The notes: a model not told the origin generated them from the letters alone. A DNA stretch of 64,000 bases from a candidate division NC10 bacterium CSP1-5 (GCA_001443495.1 LDXR01000014.1:1-64000); one strand, 5' to 3'; positions 47,580-56,499 are shown, numbered from the stretch's first letter. Translations and numbers: made by a program.

Positions 47580-48124
47580 GGTACACTCCTCTTTCCGGCC
47601 CGGGCGACACACCACTCCCGGGCCACCATCCGAACCTCGGGAAGCTGTGGAAGATGCGCGAGGAGGTCACTCACCCGGGTCCCGAGCCCCGGGTGCACCA
47701 GACCGGGGTCCAGCTCGGCCAGCGGGATGAGGACGAAGCGTCGCAGGTGCATCCGGGGGTGCGGGACCTGAAGATGCGGCTCCGCGATGATGCGAGATCC
47801 GTAGAGGAGAAGGTCCAGGTCTACGAGGCGTGCCTCTCCCCGCTCGCGGCGGCGCGGCCGGCCACAGGCCTCCTCCACTTCCCCGAGGGTCGCGAGCAGC
47901 TCGTCGGGGCCGAGAGAGGTCTCGATCTCTGCCACGCTATTGAAGAACCAGCCCGCCGCCGCCTCCACCGGCTCCGTCTCATACAGGGACGAGAGGCGGA
48001 GGAGGTGGATGCCGGGACGGCATAGGAGGAGCGAGAGGGCCTGCTCGAGCGCTCTCTGCCGATCCCCCACGTTTCCGCCGAGACCGAGATAGGCAACGGG
48101 GTTTGTTGGGTTTGTTGGGTTCAT
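47576..48124 (-). CDS. folK: 2-Amino-4-hydroxy-6-hydroxymethyldihydropteridine pyrophosphokinase FolK
   Basis: A 182-residue HPPK of the folate pathway. YLGLGGNVGDRQRALEQAL, SSLYETEPVE, FFNSVAEIET, RRRERGEARLVDLDLLLYG (Mg-binding Asp pair) and VPHPRMHLRRFVLIPLAELDP are diagnostic. The first ten residues (MNPTNPTNPVA) are encoded by a repeat array, and no other start codon lies closer to the conserved YLGLG. It is placed between dapL and dNK. Confidence 0.92.
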   Translation of the reverse strand: MNPTNPTNPVAYLGLGGNVGDRQRALEQALSLLLCRPGIHLLRLSSLYETEPVEAAAGWFFNSVAEIETSLGPDELLATLGEVEEACGRPRRRERGEARLVDLDLLLYGSRIIAEPHLQVPHPRMHLRRFVLIPLAELDPGLVHPGLGTRVSDLLAHLPQLPEVRMVAREWCVARAGKRSVP

Positions 48125-48205
48125 AGGGTTCGTAGAGTTTATTGGGTTTGTTGCGTTTAGCCTCCTAGCCTTCCAGCCACCAATCACTAACCACCATCCA
48201 CCAAC
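48085..48205. repeat. Repeat array upstream of and into folK
   Basis: 48085-48160 has 9-bp words GGGTTTGTTG/GGGTTCATAG; 48165-48205 has 7-bp words CACCAATCACTAACCACC as in other arrays. The folK start codon and first codons lie inside it (NPTNPTNP). Confidence 0.65.
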
Positions 48206-48207
48206 CA

Positions 48208-49380
48208 CTACAGGCTCATCGTGCCGATGCGTTCCACGGCCTCCCGAATCTGGTCAACCGGAACGGTGAGGGCGGCCCGGATAAACCCCTCGCCGTGGGG
48301 GCCGAAACCGATGCCCGGCGTCATCACGATCCCTGCCTCACTCAAGAGCCGCTTGGCGAGCTCGGTGGAGTTCTGCCCTGGAGGGACCGGGATCCAGACG
48401 TAGAAGGTGGCCCGCGGCCTCGGGACGTTCCATCCGAGACGGGTGAGACCCTCGACGAGGACGTCCCGTCGCTCCTGATAGACCTTGCAGTGGGCCGCGA
48501 CGCAGTCCTGCGGGCCCTTGAGCGCCTCGATCCCGGCGAGCTGGATCGCCTGGAAGACGCCGGAGTCCACATTGGTCTTGATCCGGCCAAGTCCGGCCAA
48601 GAGGTGGGCATTCCCCACGGCAAACCCGATCCGCCAGCCGGTCATGTTGTACGTCTTGGACAACGAGTGGTACTCGATCGCCACCTCTTTGGCCCCCTCG
48701 ACGCTCAGGACAGAGGAGGGCCGGAAGCCGTCGAAGGCGATCTCGGAGTAGGCGGCATCGTGGCAGAGGATGAGACGGTGTCTCCGGGCAAAGGTGACAG
48801 CCTGAGCCAGGAACGCCTCGGGGGCACCCGCCGCCGTCGGATTGTTGGGGTAATTCAGGAAGAGCATCCTGGCCTTGCGCAGCACGTCGACCGGGATGCT
48901 CTCCAGATCCGGTAGGAAGCCGTTCGAAGGATAGAGAGGGAGGGCATAGGGGGTTCCACCGGCAAAGGCCGTCGCCGCTTGATAGACCGGATAGCCGGGA
49001 TCGGGGATGAGCACCGCATCGCCGGGCTCGATGAAGGCGAGCGGCATGTGGGCGATCCCCTCCTTGCTGCCGATGAGCGTCAAGACCTCTGTGGTAGGAT
49101 CGAGGTCCACCCCGAACCGGTTCCGGTACCATTCGGCCACCGCCTCGCGGAACTCCAAGAGCCCCTCATACGAGGGATAGCGGTGATGCCGGGGGTCTGC
49201 GGCGGCCTCGGCCATCCGCTTGACGATATGGGGGGGCGTCGGAAGGTCCGGGTCCCCGACCCCCAGATCGATGATGTCCGTTCCCCGCTTGATCGCCTCT
49301 TGCTTGAGCCGATCGATCTCCGCGAAGAGATACGGGGGGAGCTGCCTCAGTCTGGTGGCATACGGAAACTGTCTCTTCAT
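48208..49380 (-). CDS. dapL: LL-diaminopimelate aminotransferase DapL-like
   Basis: A 390-residue class I/II PLP aminotransferase. RLRQLPPYLFAEIDRLK, DLGVGDPDLPTP, YPSYEGLLEFREAVAEWY, LNYPNNPTAAGA, and the PLP Lys in YHSLSKTYNMTGWRIG, then GIVMTPGIGFGPHGEGFIR. It lies directly downstream of dapB in the lysA-dapA-dapB order, which supports conversion of tetrahydrodipicolinate to LL-DAP in one step. AGGAGG precedes the ATG. Sequence alone does not fully exclude another aminotransferase. Confidence 0.85.
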   Translation of the reverse strand: MKRQFPYATRLRQLPPYLFAEIDRLKQEAIKRGTDIIDLGVGDPDLPTPPHIVKRMAEAAADPRHHRYPSYEGLLEFREAVAEWYRNRFGVDLDPTTEVLTLIGSKEGIAHMPLAFIEPGDAVLIPDPGYPVYQAATAFAGGTPYALPLYPSNGFLPDLESIPVDVLRKARMLFLNYPNNPTAAGAPEAFLAQAVTFARRHRLILCHDAAYSEIAFDGFRPSSVLSVEGAKEVAIEYHSLSKTYNMTGWRIGFAVGNAHLLAGLGRIKTNVDSGVFQAIQLAGIEALKGPQDCVAAHCKVYQERRDVLVEGLTRLGWNVPRPRATFYVWIPVPPGQNSTELAKRLLSEAGIVMTPGIGFGPHGEGFIRAALTVPVDQIREAVERIGTMSL

Positions 49381-49497
49381 CGGGCCTCCTAGGGCTGGCG
49401 GGTGGGCTTCATCGGGCCGATGCCAGACAGGGTCCCCGTGGCGATAATGTCTCCAGGAAAGAGCGGCATGATCCTGGCCGAAGTCTGCCGACATCTC

Positions 49498-50301
49498 CTA
49501 TGTCAGCCCGAGGACGTCCGCCATGTCATAGATCCCCTTGGGGGCCTGCGCCACGAACCGAGCAGCTCGCAGCGCCCCCCGAGCGAAATTGTCCCGGCTA
49601 TGCGCCCGGTGACCAATTTCGATCCGCTCTCCCATGCCTCCGAAGAGGACGGTATGCTCCCCCACGATATCGCCTGCGCGGACGGTATGGACGCCGATCT
49701 GCGCCTGTGGCCGCTCCCCCACGATCCCCTTCCTCCCGTAAATGCCGACCTGTTCCAGGTCCCGCCCCAACGCCTCGGCCACCACCTGGGCCATCCGGAG
49801 GGCGGTGCCGGACGGGGCATCCTTTTTGAAGTGGTGGTGGGCCTCGACAATCTCCACATCATAGTCGTCCCCCAGGGTCCGGGCCACCTCCCGCAACACC
49901 TTGAAGAGGACGTTGACCCCCACACTCATGTTCGGGGAAATGACGCAGGCTATGTGGGCGGCGAGACGCCGGGCCTCCGCGAGATGTTCCTTGGTCAGCC
50001 CCGTCGTGCCCACAACGATGGCCACACCCGCCTTGCTCGCCTCACGGAGATGATCGATAGAGGCCTCTGGCGCCGTAAAGTCGATGACGACGTCGGCGCC
50101 CGTGATGATCTTCGCCAGGCCATCGGCCACCTTGACCCCCACCGCCCCGATCCCGGCCACCTCTCCGACATCTTGCCCGATGGCGGTGTGACCGGGGCGT
50201 TCCGTGGCCCCGACGATCCGAAAGTCGCCCGCCTCCTTCGCGAGGGCCAGAACGCGACCCCCCATCCTCCCAGCGGCCCCGGTCACAATGACTCGGATCA
50301 T
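49498..50301 (-). CDS. dapB: 4-Hydroxy-tetrahydrodipicolinate reductase DapB
   Basis: A 267-residue NAD(P)H enzyme of lysine/DAP synthesis. IRVIVTGAAGRMGGRVL is the dinucleotide loop, IDFTAPEASIDHL, GTTGLTKEHL, SPNMSVGVNVLFKVL, EIVEAHHHFKKDAPSGTALRM with the catalytic HHxxK and the PSGTA loop. RAGDIVGEHTVLFGG is also conserved. It lies between dapA and dapL. Confidence 0.97.
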   Translation of the reverse strand: MIRVIVTGAAGRMGGRVLALAKEAGDFRIVGATERPGHTAIGQDVGEVAGIGAVGVKVADGLAKIITGADVVIDFTAPEASIDHLREASKAGVAIVVGTTGLTKEHLAEARRLAAHIACVISPNMSVGVNVLFKVLREVARTLGDDYDVEIVEAHHHFKKDAPSGTALRMAQVVAEALGRDLEQVGIYGRKGIVGERPQAQIGVHTVRAGDIVGEHTVLFGGMGERIEIGHRAHSRDNFARGALRAARFVAQAPKGIYDMADVLGLT

Positions 50302-50361
50302 CGCTCCTCCGCTCGGTGATTCAGCGATCGGCTCTGGGCTGTATTCTCACGCCCCGAAGGC

Positions 50362-51246
50362 TCACGACAGTAGGCCATAGGCTCGCAGTGCCTTCTGCAG
50401 TTTGTCCCGGTTGGCCTGAGACATCGGACAGAGCGGCAGCCGGAGCTCGCCATTCAGTCTCCCGAGAAGCTGCATGGCGGTCTTCACCGGGATCGGATTG
50501 GTTTCGTAGAACATGGCCTTGCAGAGGGGGAAGAGGCGGAGGTGAAGCTCTTTCGCCCGCTTCCAATCGCCGTTCAACGCGGCACGGGTCATCTCTGCCG
50601 TCTCCTTCGGGACGATGTTGGCGACAACCGAGATCACCCCCTTCCCCCCAACGGCCATCAGGGGGAGGGTCAACGTATCATCGCCCGAGACGACCGTGAG
50701 CCGATCCCCGCAGAGACTGATGACCTCCGTCATCTGCTCGAGCGATCCGCTGGCCTCTTTCATGCCGACGACGCTTGGCAGCTCCGCTAGGGCCGCCACG
50801 GTCTCGGTAAGCATGTTGACCCCGGTCCGCCCCGGAATGTTGTACATGATGATCGGGATGTCCACCGCCGCCGCCACCGCTGTGTAGTGGGCAATCAGGC
50901 CTGCCTGTGTAGGCTTGTTGTAGTAGGGGCAGACCATCAGCACGCCGTCCGCGCCCGCCTTCTTGGCGTGTTGGGTGAGCTCGATCGCCTCGGCGGTGGA
51001 GTTAGACCCGGTCCCGGCCACCACGGGGATCCGGCCCGCCGCCGCCTCAATCGTGACCTCCACGACCCGCTTGTGCTCCGCATGGCTCAGTGTCGGAGAC
51101 TCACCGGTGGTCCCACACGGAACAATGGCATCGGTCCCGTTCTTGACGTGAAACTCGACCAGCTCGCGGATCTTGGGTTCATCGACCTTTCCGTCTCGAA
51201 AGGGGGTGACCATCGCCACGATGGAACCTTCAAAGCTCTTCTTCAT
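50362..51246 (-). CDS. dapA: 4-Hydroxy-tetrahydrodipicolinate synthase DapA
   Basis: A 294-residue TIM-barrel aldolase that condenses pyruvate and aspartate semialdehyde. GSIVAMVTPFRDGKVD, GTTGESPTLSHAEH, AGTGSNSTAEAI, YYNKPTQAGL, MYNIPGRTGVNM (catalytic Tyr) and VGMKEASGSLEQM (Schiff-base Lys), SGDDTLTLPLMAVGGKGVISV. All family residues are visible. About 70 nt after lysA. Confidence 0.97.
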   Translation of the reverse strand: MKKSFEGSIVAMVTPFRDGKVDEPKIRELVEFHVKNGTDAIVPCGTTGESPTLSHAEHKRVVEVTIEAAAGRIPVVAGTGSNSTAEAIELTQHAKKAGADGVLMVCPYYNKPTQAGLIAHYTAVAAAVDIPIIMYNIPGRTGVNMLTETVAALAELPSVVGMKEASGSLEQMTEVISLCGDRLTVVSGDDTLTLPLMAVGGKGVISVVANIVPKETAEMTRAALNGDWKRAKELHLRLFPLCKAMFYETNPIPVKTAMQLLGRLNGELRLPLCPMSQANRDKLQKALRAYGLLS

Positions 51247-51317
51247 CGCCCTCCTCCTCCCCGTCTATGGGTCTTGGGTGTTCTACCCGATACCCTCCAC
51301 GGTCATCGGTCGTCAAA

Positions 51318-52574
51318 TCAGAGGTTGTCCGGAATCTCTTCGCCGCGAATGAGATCCTCGTAACGCTCCCGCGCCCGGATCAGGAAGTGCCGATCGCCCC
51401 TGACCAGGACCTCGGCGGCCCGAGGTCGGGCGTTATAGTTCGAGGCCATGGTAAATCCGTAGGCGCCGGCGCTCATCACCGCCAAGAGCTCTCCGGGCTC
51501 CACCATGGCGATCTCCCGATCCTTCGCCAAGAAGTCTCCCGACTCGCAGATCGGGCCAACCACATCCACGGTGAGGCGCTGCCGCCCTTCCTGCCGCCGG
51601 ACGGGCTGGATGGCGTGGTACGAGCCATACAGGCTCGGGCGGATCAGGTCGTTCATCCCCGCATCCACAATGATAAAATCCTTCGTGGGGGTCCGTTTCG
51701 TGTAGAGGACCCTGGTCACGAGGATCCCGGCGTTCCCGACAATCACGCGTCCCGGCTCAAAGAGGATGGTACATCCCAGATCCTTCAGGATGGGGATGAC
51801 CGCCCGGGCCATCTCGGTCGGGTGCGGCGGCGTCTCGTCTCCATACGGGATCCCCAGCCCGCCGCCCACATCGAGGTACCGAATATCCATCCCACGCGTG
51901 CGCAGCTCACGGATCAACTCGGCAATGCGGGTCAGGCTATCGACGAAGGGACTCACATCGGTGATCTGCGAGCCGATATGGGTATGGATTCCGACGATGG
52001 CGATGTGGGACAGCGTCTGCGCCAGCTGATACTCCTCCAAGGCGATCGAGATGTCTATGCCGAACTTGCTCTTCCTGAGCCCGGTGGAGATGTACGGATG
52101 CGTCTTGGGATCCACATCGGGGTTCACCCGAACGGCCACCCGTCCCACCGTCCCCATCTCTCCCGCCACCTGATTGAGCAGACGTAGCTCTTGCGAGGAT
52201 TCCACATTGAACATGAGGATGTCCGCCTTGAGGGCTTCCTGCATCTCCTCCCGATTCTTCCCCACCCCGGCGAAGACAATCCGCTCGGGAGGTATGCCTG
52301 CGTAGAGCGCCCGGAAGAGCTCTCCGCCCGAGACCACGTCCGCCCCACCGCCCATCGTGGCGAAGAGCTTCAGGATAGCGAGGCTGGCGTTCGCCTTGAC
52401 GGCAAAGCAGATCAGACGCGGAACCTCCCGGAAGGCCTCATCGAAGACGCGAAAATGGCGGGTGAGGGTGGCGTGACTGTACAGATAGAAGGGGGTCCCA
52501 ACCTCATCGGCAAGGGCCGAGATGGGGACCTCTTCACAGTAGAGATCCTCACCCCGGTAGTGAAAGTGATGCAT
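51318..52574 (-). CDS. lysA: Diaminopimelate decarboxylase LysA
   Basis: A 418-residue PLP enzyme that converts meso-DAP to lysine. FAVKANASLAILKLF holds the PLP Lys; VVSGGELFRAL, RVNPDVDPKTHPYISTGLRKSKFGI, GIHTHIGSQI, YLDVGGGLGIPYG, EPGRVIVGNAG, GPICESGDFLA and AGAYGFTMASNYNARPRA are diagnostic. The longest frame has 18 more residues; ATG with GGGAGA upstream fits the family start. First gene of the lysine cluster, with its promoter upstream. Confidence 0.97.
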   Translation of the reverse strand: MHHFHYRGEDLYCEEVPISALADEVGTPFYLYSHATLTRHFRVFDEAFREVPRLICFAVKANASLAILKLFATMGGGADVVSGGELFRALYAGIPPERIVFAGVGKNREEMQEALKADILMFNVESSQELRLLNQVAGEMGTVGRVAVRVNPDVDPKTHPYISTGLRKSKFGIDISIALEEYQLAQTLSHIAIVGIHTHIGSQITDVSPFVDSLTRIAELIRELRTRGMDIRYLDVGGGLGIPYGDETPPHPTEMARAVIPILKDLGCTILFEPGRVIVGNAGILVTRVLYTKRTPTKDFIIVDAGMNDLIRPSLYGSYHAIQPVRRQEGRQRLTVDVVGPICESGDFLAKDREIAMVEPGELLAVMSAGAYGFTMASNYNARPRAAEVLVRGDRHFLIRARERYEDLIRGEEIPDNL

Positions 52575-52618
52575 GGATGAATGTCTCCCGCGCGGCGGGA
52601 CTCTGTCGTACTTCTCGT

Positions 52619-52647
52619 TAGGTAGCACAGCCCTGGCAGCCTGTCAA
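52619..52647 (-). promoter_or_regulatory. Probable lysA promoter
   Basis: TTGACA (52642-52647) and, 17 bp downstream on the minus strand, TACCTA (52619-52624) preceded by TGC, an extended -10. The predicted start is about 35 nt before the lysA ATG. Confidence 0.5.
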
Positions 52648-52710
52648 AGGGAAAGTAGGAGCGAGCGCCGCGGCGCGGCCGATGCCGCGGCCCCCGTCAC
52701 GATCGCCCCC

Positions 52711-52739
52711 TTGACTGGCGCTCCATCCTCCTTTAGCAT
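52711..52739 (+). promoter_or_regulatory. Promoter of the malate synthase-like gene
   Basis: TTGACT (52711-52716), 17-bp spacer, TAGCAT (52734-52739). The leader would be about 110 nt and includes GC-rich palindromic stretches. It is divergent from the lysA promoter. Confidence 0.55.
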
Positions 52740-52856
52740 CTGGCTATTTCCGCCGCCGGTAGCATCCAGGGGGGGGCCCGTACGGCAGCCGGGTCCAGGC
52801 GGCCCGGTGGTTCAATGTAGGCATGCCCACAGGGACATGCTGAGGAGGCCGAGGCC

Positions 52857-55166
52857 ATGATCATCCGCGAGGACATCGCCCAAACCTTTCCGGAGCTCTT
52901 CGGGACCAAGAAAGTCAACGGCCGGGAAGTCGACGTCGAACAGCTGATCGTCGCGCTCACCCGCGAGCTGGCTCCCGAGATCGCGAAGGCCCTCACCGCG
53001 CGCCGGGAGCTCCTCGCATCCTCCGCGCCGGTCAGGGAGAAATACGCCTGGCCGAAGTGGGACGACACCTTCGACGACCCCGTGACGGGGAAGCCCTGGA
53101 CCTTTCACCAGATCGTCCAGGGCATGATCGACAACTTCCTCGGCCAGGACAGCCAGTGGCGCTGGCGCCTCAACGACGAGGTGCCCATCCCGAAGGACGC
53201 CCATCCGTTGACGAACCCCGGCCTGGAACTCACGGGCCCGTGGCATCCGCTCGACATGGCCTTCAACGCCTTGAACAGCGCGGCGCCCATAAACATGCCG
53301 GACTTCGAGGACGCCTCGCCCCCTCATTTCCGGCCCGACGGCGCGCCTAAGAATCAGCCCATCGGGGTCTTCGCGGCCATGCAGAACGCCAAAGACATTA
53401 TGGAGGGCCGCTGGGCCGACCGTCCCTACGAGGTGGTGAAAAAAGGCCAGCCTCGCGTGTACCGGATCAAGAAGTCCCCGGCCGAGTGGCCGACCCGGTT
53501 CGCCCGGCCTCCCGGGATGCACGTGCAGTACGACCACATCACGGTGGACGGCCGGCCTGTGCCCGCCATGATCCCCATTACCATCCTCTGGGCCGTCAAC
53601 ACCTATGACGGCCTCACGCGCGCCGGCACCGGCATGTACTACTACATCCCGAAGATCCAGACCCCGCAGGAGGCCCTGATTCTCGAGAAGCTCCTGGTGC
53701 GGGTGGAGGAGGCGATCGGCGTGCGGCCGGGGACCTTCAAGATCAAGATCCTGTATGAGGAGGGCAACGCGGGCCGGTTCCTGCCCGCGATCGCCTGGGT
53801 GCTGCGGCGCCGGCTCCTGGGGACGAACGTCGGCCGCTGGGACTACCTGGGCAGCCTCATCGAGATGTGGAAGGACGACCCGCAGGGCGTCTTTCCGGAT
53901 CCGCAGTCGATCGGCATGGCCTCGCCGAACATGATCGCGTACCAGCGGTACAACGCGCTGATGATGCTCATGGCCGGCATGAAGAACGGCGAGCTCAGCC
54001 ATGGGGGCCCCATCGGCGGCATGGCCGCGGTCATGATTTACCCGCAGGCCGACCCGTATGGCCGCGCCAGCTACAACCCGCTCGCGCTCCGCGCCATTGT
54101 CATCGACAAGCTCAGAGAGCGCCTGCTGGGCCTCCTGTTCGTGCCCGACGGACCCTTCCCCGCCGGGCAGCAGCCCACCCTGGAAGAGATCCTCTCCGGC
54201 CGGGTCAGGGGACGCCTCTACGATGCCTATCGGCAGAGTTGGGTCGCCAGCCCGGAGCCGGCTTACGTCGCCGCGGGCAACGGGCCCCTCCAGGCGCCGG
54301 TGACGCAGCTCCAGGCCCTCGTCGATGCGCCGCGCGAGACCGTGGACGTGAAGGGCAAACCGGTGCCGACGGTCGCCAGCGGTCTCAGCGACGCGGAGCG
54401 GTCCCTCCTCCAATCCCGCGACCTGCTGAACGCGCAAGGCAAGATCACGGCCTGGGTCATCACGAAGGACATGTACGACACGCCGGAGAAGCTCTTCACG
54501 CGAGAGCTCTGGGAGGACATCTACGGGGTGCCGAAGGGCGACATCACGATCGAGAACATCCAGCACGCCTTCTACATGGCCGCGAACTACGGCTTCCAGA
54601 TCCTCAACGGCAACTTCGCGGCCGCCATCGACGACTACGAGCTCCACCTCAGGTTCATGAACGACCTCGCCACCTATCGGATCGACGTCTCCTGGCTCTG
54701 GGCCCTCATCCATCACCGGGCCGCCATCACGAAGGACGGCTACCTCAAAGGCCCGGCCCTCACCGAGGACGGGCTCGTCCCGGCCCAGAACGCCTTCCAG
54801 GTCAAGGCGGGTACCCGCTTCACGAAAGAGCTGTTCGAGAAGTTGTGGGACTCCCACAACGAGTGGACGTACGCGTTCTTCGCCGAGCTGGACCGCCGCG
54901 GCGACCCGGGCCGCTTCGACCGCGCCAAGGCGCCCGTCATCATGGAGCTCCTCAAGCGGCAGCTCCTCTGCCCCCGCTACATCCAGCACAGCGCCCGCGT
55001 GCTCTTCGTCGCGGGGGAGGCAAACAGCCAGGAGCACACGCAGATCTTCGAGGCGATCTTCGACCTCTCCCGCGAGGAGATCGTCAAGCGCGTCCAGGCG
55101 GGCACCATGAGCAAAAAGGCCCTGGCCGCCCACGACTACGTGTACGACCTCTTCCTCGCTCACTGA
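52857..55166 (+). CDS. Divergent malate synthase A-like protein (769 aa)
   Basis: Recognisable malate synthase blocks: GPWHPLDMAFNALNSAAP, MPDFEDASPPHF (about 147-158), YYYIPKIQTPQEALILEKL (260-280), GTFKIKILYEEGNAGRFLP (E301/E302), the hallmark GTNVGRWDYLGSLI (about 322-335, D329), GGPIGGMAAVMIYPQADP and QSWVASPEP. Malate synthase condenses glyoxylate and acetyl-CoA. Length is about 770 against roughly 530-550 for the A form, mostly through an N-terminal 100-residue extension and a longer C-terminal part (IHHRAAITKDGYL...). Codon use appears richer in G/C at third positions than in the neighbours, which may point to transfer. Whether the modified protein has the same reaction is untested. 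Confidence 0.75.
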   Translation: MIIREDIAQTFPELFGTKKVNGREVDVEQLIVALTRELAPEIAKALTARRELLASSAPVREKYAWPKWDDTFDDPVTGKPWTFHQIVQGMIDNFLGQDSQWRWRLNDEVPIPKDAHPLTNPGLELTGPWHPLDMAFNALNSAAPINMPDFEDASPPHFRPDGAPKNQPIGVFAAMQNAKDIMEGRWADRPYEVVKKGQPRVYRIKKSPAEWPTRFARPPGMHVQYDHITVDGRPVPAMIPITILWAVNTYDGLTRAGTGMYYYIPKIQTPQEALILEKLLVRVEEAIGVRPGTFKIKILYEEGNAGRFLPAIAWVLRRRLLGTNVGRWDYLGSLIEMWKDDPQGVFPDPQSIGMASPNMIAYQRYNALMMLMAGMKNGELSHGGPIGGMAAVMIYPQADPYGRASYNPLALRAIVIDKLRERLLGLLFVPDGPFPAGQQPTLEEILSGRVRGRLYDAYRQSWVASPEPAYVAAGNGPLQAPVTQLQALVDAPRETVDVKGKPVPTVASGLSDAERSLLQSRDLLNAQGKITAWVITKDMYDTPEKLFTRELWEDIYGVPKGDITIENIQHAFYMAANYGFQILNGNFAAAIDDYELHLRFMNDLATYRIDVSWLWALIHHRAAITKDGYLKGPALTEDGLVPAQNAFQVKAGTRFTKELFEKLWDSHNEWTYAFFAELDRRGDPGRFDRAKAPVIMELLKRQLLCPRYIQHSARVLFVAGEANSQEHTQIFEAIFDLSREEIVKRVQAGTMSKKALAAHDYVYDLFLAH

Positions 55167-55383
55167 GGAGACCGACATAAGCGATTCTTTCTTGGCAAGG
55201 CGAGTTGAAGGACATCCCCCCTGCCCCCTGGCATTGCACTGAGCGCAGGCACCCCGAAGGCGGCCGAAAATTCTTCTGGCCGACCTCATTTTGAACTTGA
55301 CAACTAACTGAGATGGCCCGATGACCGTCGCTGCCACAAACGGGTGGGCCAACCGCAGAAGTCCGGATCGAAAGGGAGCAGTG
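55167..55383. other. Spacer after the malate synthase-like gene
   Basis: A 217-nt spacer. CGGCCGAAAATTCTTCTGGCCG (55261-55282) is an imperfect hairpin followed by ATTTTG and may terminate the upstream gene. TTGACA at 55297-55302 has no good -10 at 17 bp but could serve the membrane methyltransferase gene. No other gene seen. Confidence 0.4.
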
Positions 55384-56499
55384 ATGACGAACATGAGGAA
55401 AGCGTTGAAGCCAGCGGTGTGGATGTTCTACGTGGTCATCGTCTTCGAGATCCTGTTCATGATCAGCCCCTTCGCCCTGTACTTCTACTCGGCGTATGGA
55501 CCAACGCTCAACGTCTTCCACCGGTGGCCCTGGACCGCGTGGCTCACCCAGTTTTTTCTGCCGCACATCTCGGAGACTAGCAGCCCGCTCCTCAACGCCC
55601 TGCCCGGGCTCGGCGGGCTGCTGATCCTCGCCGGCGCGGTGCTGTTCCTGGCCGGTGCGATCCCCGTCTACTGGGCAAAACTCCGGGGCCGCGGCCCGGT
55701 CACCGGCTGGCTCTACGCGCTCATCCGACATCCGCAGTATGTCGGACTGGCAGTGATAGGTCTAGGAACCCTGTTGATCTGGCCACGCTTCCTGGTACTT
55801 GTCACTTACGTCACGATGCTCTTCCTGTACGCCGTTCTGGCCCACTGGGAGGAAGAGCAGTGTCTGACCCGATTCGGCGAAGCCTACCGTGCTTATCAAG
55901 CCCGGACAGGGATGTTTCTGCCGCGAAGCCTGTCCAAGCGGCTCCCCCGGATCCTGCCGGTATCGACGAGCAAGAGGGTTCTCGCAGTCCTTGGGCTCTA
56001 CGCGGTGCTACTCCCGGCGACGATCACGCTCGGCTTCGGCCTGCGCGACTATTCGCTCTCAAAGATCTCAGCTTTTTACACGAAAAGCACCGCAGTGCTC
56101 TCCCCCGCCCTCCTGACCGACCAGGAGTTGGGCGCGGCGTATCGCACGGCGATAGCCGACACTAGAGTGCAAAAAGCAATTATCGCTGCCCGTCCGGCAA
56201 AGCTCATCGTCTACGTCGTGCCCGTGGAGTGGTACCTCCCGGATCTCCCCATCGAGGCGGTCCACAAGTCCGGAGGTCATCAGACGCGAGCCGACTTCGA
56301 CCGGCGACACTACAAGGTGCTCTTCACCGCGGCACGAATCCACACGGTGGAAGCCACAGAGAGGGACATCATCACATCTGCCTACGGCCGGGACCCGATC
56401 GTGCTGGCAAAAGTCGATATTTCTGTCCCGGAGGTGAGCGGGATCGACACACCACCGCCCCATGTGGTCTGGGGCGACATCCCCACCCCGATGTTTTGA
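55384..56499 (+). CDS. Isoprenylcysteine methyltransferase-like membrane protein with C-terminal extension
   Basis: A 371-residue protein. About five hydrophobic segments in the first 200 residues include the ICMT/PEMT signature LYALIRHPQYVGLAVIGLGTLL and HWEEEQCLTRFGEAYRAYQART, the SAM-binding RHP...E-x-x region of this membrane methyltransferase family. Another segment (VLAVLGLYAVLLPATITLGFG) precedes a soluble C-terminal part (about 230-371) with no recognised motif. The ATG follows GGGAGC; the frame is open 21 codons upstream. It lies between the malate synthase-like gene and an alpha/beta hydrolase on the plus strand. Substrate unknown. Confidence 0.7.
   Translation: MTNMRKALKPAVWMFYVVIVFEILFMISPFALYFYSAYGPTLNVFHRWPWTAWLTQFFLPHISETSSPLLNALPGLGGLLILAGAVLFLAGAIPVYWAKLRGRGPVTGWLYALIRHPQYVGLAVIGLGTLLIWPRFLVLVTYVTMLFLYAVLAHWEEEQCLTRFGEAYRAYQARTGMFLPRSLSKRLPRILPVSTSKRVLAVLGLYAVLLPATITLGFGLRDYSLSKISAFYTKSTAVLSPALLTDQELGAAYRTAIADTRVQKAIIAARPAKLIVYVVPVEWYLPDLPIEAVHKSGGHQTRADFDRRHYKVLFTAARIHTVEATERDIITSAYGRDPIVLAKVDISVPEVSGIDTPPPHVVWGDIPTPMF

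Noticed and set aside
6118-48205. Interpretation of the spacer arrays as CRISPR
   Set aside because: Units are about 7 bp with no unique spacers between them, and no cas genes are present.
52812-55394. An 860-residue open frame antisense to the malate synthase-like gene
   Set aside because: Produced by high GC-skewed codon use of the real gene; the translation is low-complexity V/D/E/R/G rich with no recognisable domain.
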